Shown in pieces: positions 59,875 through 64,000 of a stretch of 64,000 nucleotides of DNA. The position numbers and the translations under genes are program-made. Numbering within the stretch: position 1 is the stretch's first letter; every line of letters begins with the position of its first letter. The DNA comes from DATKUC01 sp964553615 (GTDB taxonomy: Bacteria; Spirochaetota; Spirochaetia; DSM-27196; DATKUC01), in the NCBI GenBank assembly GCA_964553615.1, contig CAZKMA010000009.1, forward strand, positions 1-64,000. Reading direction: 5' to 3'. Under the pieces are notes generated by a model that was given only the letters and a program-made list of their open reading frames with translations, was not told the DNA's origin and searched no databases.

Positions 59875-61212
59875 TCAGGGACCTTCGTGTCCCGCTATCA
59901 CTTCCCGGTAGAAGTAGTAGCTGTCTTTCGGGATTCGACGCTGATCAGCGAAATCGCAGTAGACAATGCCGAACCGTCGGTCGTATCCAAACGACCACTC
60001 GAAGTTGTCAATAAACGACCAGAGAAAGTAGCCGTTCAGATTCACTCCGCTGCGAATCGCCTCGGAGCACGCCTGAAAATGGTCGGCAAGGTAGTCCACG
60101 CGAACAGCGTCATGACAGCGGGTTCCGGATTCATCCAGCCGGTCGTCCAGGGCACACCCGTTTTCGGTTACGTAGAGCTCCGGCGCACCGTAGTGCGTGT
60201 GCACATACACCAGCTGGCGGTACAGACCCCACGGAGTAACCGGCCACCCCATCTGCGTCTCCGCCTGGTAGTGCGGAACGCTGCGGAAATGTTCGGGGTG
60301 GTCTTCGTCCCACGCAATTACCTGTTCGGAGTAGAAGTTCAGGCCAAGGAAATCGATCTTTCCGGAAATCAGGTCCATGTCGCCGTCTTCAATGGGCATC
60401 CGTATATCCGGATACGCTCCGATGTGGCGTGCCGGATATCCCTTTCCATAGAGCGGGTCGAGGAACATACCAACAGACTGGTCCGCGGCGCGCGACGCTG
60501 CTTCGACATCTTTCGGATCGCCGGTTGCAGGACGCGGTGTGGAAAGATTGAGGGTCGTACCGATCTTTCCTGTATACCCGCCTTCCCGGAAGGCATTCAG
60601 CGCAAGTCCATGGGCAAGGTTCAGATGATGGATCGCTTCATACGCCTTCTTCCGATCACGAATTCCCGGTGCATGGACTCCGGCAAGATACCCAAGGATC
60701 GAGGCGCAGAAAGGTTCATTCATCGTAATCCACATGTTTACCCGATCCCCGAGAGCTTCGAAACAAGTTCGGGAATAGTCCAGGTACCGGTAGGCGGTCT
60801 CGCGATTCGGCCAGCCACCATCCTGCTGGAGAGGTTCGGGAAGATCCCAGTGATACAGGGTAACTGCGGGCTCTATGCCTGCGGCCAGAAGTGCGTCGAT
60901 GAGTCTGTTGTAGTAGTCGAATCCCCTGGGATTCGGGCTGCCGGATCCTGTGGGAAATATGCGCGGCCAGGCAAGAGAGAAACGGTAGCTCCGGATTCCG
61001 AGGTCGCGCATTAACCGGACATCTTCTTCATACCGATGATACTGATCCGCGGCCACCTCACCCGTGTGCCCATGCATCACCTTTCCGGGCGTCCGGGAGA
61101 AGGTGTCCCAGATGCTCGTGCCACGCCCGTCTTCGTCTACAGCCCCTTCGACTTGATAGCTGGCCGTTGCGGTGCCGAACACGAACGTGTCAGGAAACTT
61201 GATGGTGCGCAT
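59875..61212 (-). CDS. Beta-glucosidase (GH1)
   Basis: 445 residues, standard GH1 size. Acid/base Glu166 lies in WITMNEPFCA and nucleophile Glu350 in LYVTENG; the FVFGTATASYQVEGA start and SLAWPRIFPTG are signatures. It releases glucose (or fucose or galactose) from beta-glucosides in the cytoplasm; no signal peptide is seen. The start at 61212 is preceded by GAGGAGA. It lies 52 bases after the NagZ-like gene and 13 before the lycopene cyclase gene. Confidence 0.94.
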   Translation of the reverse strand: MRTIKFPDTFVFGTATASYQVEGAVDEDGRGTSIWDTFSRTPGKVMHGHTGEVAADQYHRYEEDVRLMRDLGIRSYRFSLAWPRIFPTGSGSPNPRGFDYYNRLIDALLAAGIEPAVTLYHWDLPEPLQQDGGWPNRETAYRYLDYSRTCFEALGDRVNMWITMNEPFCASILGYLAGVHAPGIRDRKKAYEAIHHLNLAHGLALNAFREGGYTGKIGTTLNLSTPRPATGDPKDVEAASRAADQSVGMFLDPLYGKGYPARHIGAYPDIRMPIEDGDMDLISGKIDFLGLNFYSEQVIAWDEDHPEHFRSVPHYQAETQMGWPVTPWGLYRQLVYVHTHYGAPELYVTENGCALDDRLDESGTRCHDAVRVDYLADHFQACSEAIRSGVNLNGYFLWSFIDNFEWSFGYDRRFGIVYCDFADQRRIPKDSYYFYREVIAGHEGP

Positions 61213-61264
61213 GGATATCTCCTCGGAACTCCGACTGTACCGGACACTCCCCCGTTTTGCAAGC

Positions 61265-62656
61265 TCACCGGGTGGCACTATTCGCACGTGCAGCTTCAAT
61301 GATCTGTCTCATTACGGCCCGGTGAGGCGCGGTCCCGATGTGCGCTTCCGCCTCGGCGACAGTGAGTTTTTTTCCGGCTGCATCCGAGAACAGACCCAGT
61401 TTCTCCTTGAGGGCAAGAATCCGGGCAACGGACTCATCCAGCCGCTGCATTGAAATCCGATCCGAATGAACCGCGTCAATGAGGGCGTTGAAGACTGCGG
61501 AAGCATCCGGCGGAAGCAACAGGATATCGCATCCGGCGCGTACCGCCTCGACCGCAGCCTTTTCCGGGGTGGTAAAATCGAGAAGCGCCGCCATGTTCAT
61601 TGCATCGGTCATGACAACGCCGTCAAACCCGAGATCGCGCCGCAGCAGGCCATCCACCATGATAGGAGAGAGCGACGCAGGAACGTTCGTGCCGGTTATC
61701 TCGGGGAAAGCAATGTGAGCCGTGAGCACGCCGTCCGCCCCGGCGGCAATTCCACTGCGAAAGGGCAACAGCTCTACCGATTTCAGACGGGCAAGGTTGT
61801 TTCGGTCTACTGCGGTCCCGTGGTGGGTATCACTCGCGGTATCGCCATGGCCGGGAAAATGCTTGAGAACCGCGGCCACGCCGGTACTCTGGATGCCTTC
61901 CACCATGCGGGCAACCATTGCCGCAACCCGCCTGGCGTCGGTGCCGAACGAACGAGTGCCAATGAGGGTATTCTTCGGGTTTGTCAGTACGTCTGCGAGC
62001 GGAGCCAGGTCCATGTTGAATCCGAGAGCGGCAAGTTCGGTTCCGATAACGGTGCCGGCTCGAAAAGCGAGCTCCGGATTGCCGGTCTCACCGATTGTCC
62101 AGGGACTCGGAATGGGAGTTGCCGGGATTTTACCGCTGGAAGTCAGCCTGCTCACCGCTCCGCCTTCCTCGTCGGTAGATACAAGAAGGGGGACGGGAGA
62201 GATGGCCTGGAGTCCATGAATGAGGGTGAGTGTCTGCGAAACAGTTTCGATATTACCGCCGAACATGATGACACCACCGGGCTGGACCCGTTCGAAGAAC
62301 GTGCGGTACGCGTGCGTGAGAGCTCTCAATTCGTGGTTTGAACGCTGGTCTGCCACGGCTATCATGAGCAGTTGACCGACCTTCTGCTCAAGGGTCATTC
62401 CAGCAATCAGTGTCTGCGTCCTGTCCGTCCGGGGTTTGGTTGCAGTCCGGGAAGGGACGGTCGAAACGACGGCAGGACCTTTTTTCGCCGGAGCGGAAGA
62501 GGGAATCTCCGCCTTCGGAGGTGGGAATTCAGACGGCGCTGCGGAAACCTTCTCCGTCGCCGCGCCGACTCGGGGCGCACGAGATGCGGTTGCGCAGGAA
62601 GCGAGCGAAAGGATGGCCAGGCCGATGGCGAAAAGTCGGGTGTACGTATCTGTCAT
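61265..62656 (-). CDS. Beta-N-acetylhexosaminidase-like lipoprotein (GH3, NagZ type)
   Basis: 463 residues from the ATG at 62656. The lipobox (LSLASC) ends at Cys21, then a Pro/Ala/Lys-rich linker to about 85. The GH3 barrel has the NagZ motif KHFPGHGDTASDTHHG (266-280; the His/Asp dyad at 276-278 is characteristic) and nucleophile Asp351 in VVMTDAMNM. It removes GlcNAc from peptidoglycan fragments. Unlike E. coli NagZ it should be a surface or periplasmic lipoprotein. Neighbouring genes are a GH1 glucosidase and carotenoid genes. Confidence 0.92.
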   Translation of the reverse strand: MTDTYTRLFAIGLAILSLASCATASRAPRVGAATEKVSAAPSEFPPPKAEIPSSAPAKKGPAVVSTVPSRTATKPRTDRTQTLIAGMTLEQKVGQLLMIAVADQRSNHELRALTHAYRTFFERVQPGGVIMFGGNIETVSQTLTLIHGLQAISPVPLLVSTDEEGGAVSRLTSSGKIPATPIPSPWTIGETGNPELAFRAGTVIGTELAALGFNMDLAPLADVLTNPKNTLIGTRSFGTDARRVAAMVARMVEGIQSTGVAAVLKHFPGHGDTASDTHHGTAVDRNNLARLKSVELLPFRSGIAAGADGVLTAHIAFPEITGTNVPASLSPIMVDGLLRRDLGFDGVVMTDAMNMAALLDFTTPEKAAVEAVRAGCDILLLPPDASAVFNALIDAVHSDRISMQRLDESVARILALKEKLGLFSDAAGKKLTVAEAEAHIGTAPHRAVMRQIIEAARANSATR

Positions 62657-62666
62657 CTTTGGATAT

Positions 62667-62682
62667 CCGGGCAACTTCCCGG
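62667..62682. promoter_or_regulatory. Hairpin in the NagZ-like gene leader
   Basis: CCGGG (62667-62671) and CCCGG (62678-62682) with a 6-base centre, between the -10 box and the ATG at 62656. Confidence 0.35.
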
Positions 62683-62683
62683 A

Positions 62684-62689
62684 ATTATA
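62684..62689 (-). promoter_or_regulatory. Predicted extended -10 promoter of the NagZ-like operon
   Basis: TGGTATAAT on the minus strand, a perfect TATAAT with the extended TGn element, 28 bases before the ATG. No good -35 box. Confidence 0.45.
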
Positions 62690-62871
62690 CCACAGAGATC
62701 AGCGCGTTGCGAACATCTGTCAGACTTGAGGCAGAAGAACATCGTAGTGATTTGAGAATTTTCTTGTACACAAAAGCATACACAAATCGTTCCGATTCAG
62801 TTTGCTTCTTCGGGGGAACTGCTAAGTGACGGTTTTGCAGGAACTTAGAAAAAATACAGAAATCCCCTTGG

Positions 62872-62889
62872 TTGGCACTGTTATTGCAT
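62872..62889 (+). promoter_or_regulatory. Consensus sigma-54 promoter
   Basis: TTGGCACTGTTATTGCAT: TGGCAC (62873-62878), 5 bases, TTGCAT (62884-62889). GG and GC are exactly 12 bases apart, as at -24/-12. It lies about 110 bases before the ATG at 63001 and the rest of the 62657-63000 gap holds no other gene I trust. Confidence 0.7.
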
Positions 62890-63000
62890 CTAATATAGCT
62901 GACGGTCCGTGTGGCGGGCGAAGAAGTGTAACCGGCGGTGAGTCGTTGGCCACGCTCCCCGCCTTTCCCATACAGATATTATACTCAGGAACAGGGCAAA

Positions 63001-63705
63001 ATGCAAAAGACTCTAGCAGCAATAAGCGTTACGGACAGGCAGCAGCGATTAGTTCAAGTACAGCCCGCGGTGGGTTATGGGTCACCCGCCGATTTCCAAT
63101 ATACCGATAGCCCGTCTCGCATCTCTGCCGAGCTTCGAACGGAAATGGTTCGCAAATCAATACATCTTCTTGTAGCACTGGTGCCAAGCCTTGCCATGGT
63201 GGCGGGAGTGGGTGCCACTCTTGCAATTCTCGGCATCGGGACACTTGTCTACGCCTACGCCGAACTCCTCAGGTTGAACGGCAGACCGGTCACGGTCATC
63301 TCCTACGTAACCGCTCTCGCCTCCCGGGACCGGGATCGTGGTGGATTTGTCATGGGACCGGTTACGCTGGGCGTCGGAGCAATGCTTGCACTCCTGCTCT
63401 ATCCGGGTCCGGCGGCAACGCTCGCCATCTATGCCCTTGCCTTCGGCGACGGACTCTCGAGTCTGGTGGGAAAGACCTTCGGACATGTTCGCATTCCGTT
63501 CACCGGAGGGAAGACCGTAATCGGAAGCGCCACGTGTTTCGTCTCGGTCTACCTGATCAGCCTCGCAATTCTCGGCTCACCAGTACGGGCCACCGCAATC
63601 GCCCTCGGCGCAACGCTGCTCGAGATGGTGCCGGTCCGGGACCTCGACAATCTTCTGCTTCCCATAGGTGTCGGGCTCATTGCCAACACCGTCATGTTCC
63701 TCTGA
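63001..63705 (+). CDS. Dolichol/phytol-kinase-like integral membrane protein
   Basis: 234 residues. A 35-residue hydrophilic start is followed by seven or so membrane helices. The pattern RKSIHLLVALVPSLA, then ALAFGDGLSSLVGKTFG, then FTGGKTVIGS is that of the SEC59/DGK1/VTE5 family, CTP-dependent kinases of polyprenols, diacylglycerol or phytol; a phosphatidate cytidylyltransferase is the nearest alternative. It probably phosphorylates an isoprenoid alcohol or lipid in the inner membrane. The start is set by AGGG 5-8 bases upstream. It is controlled by the sigma-54 promoter above. Confidence 0.78.
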   Translation: MQKTLAAISVTDRQQRLVQVQPAVGYGSPADFQYTDSPSRISAELRTEMVRKSIHLLVALVPSLAMVAGVGATLAILGIGTLVYAYAELLRLNGRPVTVISYVTALASRDRDRGGFVMGPVTLGVGAMLALLLYPGPAATLAIYALAFGDGLSSLVGKTFGHVRIPFTGGKTVIGSATCFVSVYLISLAILGSPVRATAIALGATLLEMVPVRDLDNLLLPIGVGLIANTVMFL

Positions 63706-63714
63706 TCGTTCCAG

Positions 63715-64000
63715 TCACATCCAGAGATAGAGCCGGTAATTCCTGATTCCATACAACGCAATACCTCCAACCAGGGCGAGTGATCCGGCAAGGATCGCGA
63801 CCGGGTTGGAGAAATAGAAAAGTACCCCTCTGCCCAGAGCAGTAAGCGCAACCGCAAACGCAATTACGGCGTGATCCGGTACTCCTCGGGTGACAATCGT
63901 GGTGGAGTAGCTCAGAATTGTGAGAACGCCAATCAGGAGAAGAATCGTCTGAATTGTCGATTCGTTGCCAACGTGATACAGAAGGTTCGTGTACAGGGAA
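63715..64000 (-). CDS. C-terminal part of a small membrane protein
   Basis: Read on the minus strand from 64000, the frame runs 95 residues to a TGA at 63715-63717. It has three hydrophobic helices (TIQTILLLIGVLTILSYSTTIV; VIAFAVALTALGRGVLFYF; VAILAGSLALVGGIALYGI) and ends YRLYLWM. The beginning lies beyond the window. I do not recognise the family. The gene converges on the polyprenol-kinase-like gene, 9 bases apart. Confidence 0.6.
   Translation of the reverse strand, partial: SLYTNLLYHVGNESTIQTILLLIGVLTILSYSTTIVTRGVPDHAVIAFAVALTALGRGVLFYFSNPVAILAGSLALVGGIALYGIRNYRLYLWM

Noticed and set aside
59860..61014. 384-codon plus-strand ORF
   Set aside because: Antisense to the GH1 glucosidase, whose catalytic motifs are clear.
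62826..63110. 94-codon GTG-started ORF across the sigma-54 site
   Set aside because: No ribosome site, composition of a non-coding leader, and it overlaps the real gene in another frame.

Overview
The window reads as chromosomal DNA of a free-living spirochaete (Spirochaetaceae-like), probably pigmented. This is inferred from several things together: a FlhG-type ATPase followed by a giant FapA protein, MurA with Asp in place of the catalytic Cys, a DUF4954 protein, many lipoproteins with relaxed lipoboxes, a fused CrtYcd-type lycopene cyclase with a CrtI/CrtD desaturase, and a saccharolytic gene set. Coding density is high and the DNA is GC-rich by eye. I see no rRNA, tRNA, CRISPR array, prophage or insertion sequence. 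One 100-base N gap (13443-13542) interrupts a histidine gene.

Layout. 1-1094: exported lipoprotein (cut by the window edge) and FecR-domain protein. 1359-4436: M24 peptidase, DinB protein, MFS transporter with a His-rich loop. 4735-10814: orphan exported protein, histidine phosphatase, xylulokinase and transketolase (xylose to pentose phosphate pathway). 10946-17309: leuB, then a leftward operon corA - FGGY kinase - hisA - hisIE - histidine kinase, with a structured leader and a small ORF ahead of corA. 17400-19732: dihydroorotase and a TetA-like MFS. 19825-26844: DUF4954 protein, HD protein with a degenerate tRNA-nucleotidyltransferase domain, aspartokinase-threonine synthase, lipoprotein. 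26871-31629: murA, a J-domain protein and two LptF/LptG-like membrane proteins. 31630-31994: intergenic with two perfect DnaA boxes.

31995-34504: a leftward operon STAS/zinc-ribbon protein - YbjN-like - PspA - degenerate response regulator, which looks like an envelope-stress unit without PspB/PspC. 34631-38449: SDR, small exported protein, a sigma-54 activator without a DNA-binding domain, FxsA, WecG-like protein. 38434-46435: rsmE, ctp protease, then a rightward run of membrane protein - FlhG-like ATPase - FapA - lgt. 46442-49795: GT4 glycosyltransferase and DUF4914 P-loop protein behind a promoter with a 17-bp palindrome. 50138-53148: zinc/manganese ABC importer with a divergent solute-binding lipoprotein and a ribbon-helix-helix regulator carrying a Cys/His cluster. 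53410-54639: GAF/HD-GYP phosphodiesterase. 54672-62656: a leftward run NagZ-like lipoprotein - GH1 glucosidase - lycopene cyclase - carotenoid desaturase - transhydrogenase (three subunits). 63001-63705: polyprenol-kinase-like membrane protein behind a consensus sigma-54 promoter. 63715-64000: C-terminus of a small membrane protein.

Themes: envelope biology (murA, lgt, ctp, LptF/G-like pair, PspA unit, FxsA, NagZ-like), flagellar or cell-pole regulation (FlhG, FapA, HD-GYP), metal homeostasis (Znu operon with its regulator, CorA), and carotenoid synthesis. The best candidates for something undescribed are the RHH-Cys metalloregulator and its repeats, the corA leader, the STAS-zinc ribbon/YbjN/PspA unit, the HTH-less NtrC-like protein, and the sigma-54-driven polyprenol-kinase-like gene. 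No database search was possible; family names rest on motifs recognised by eye.
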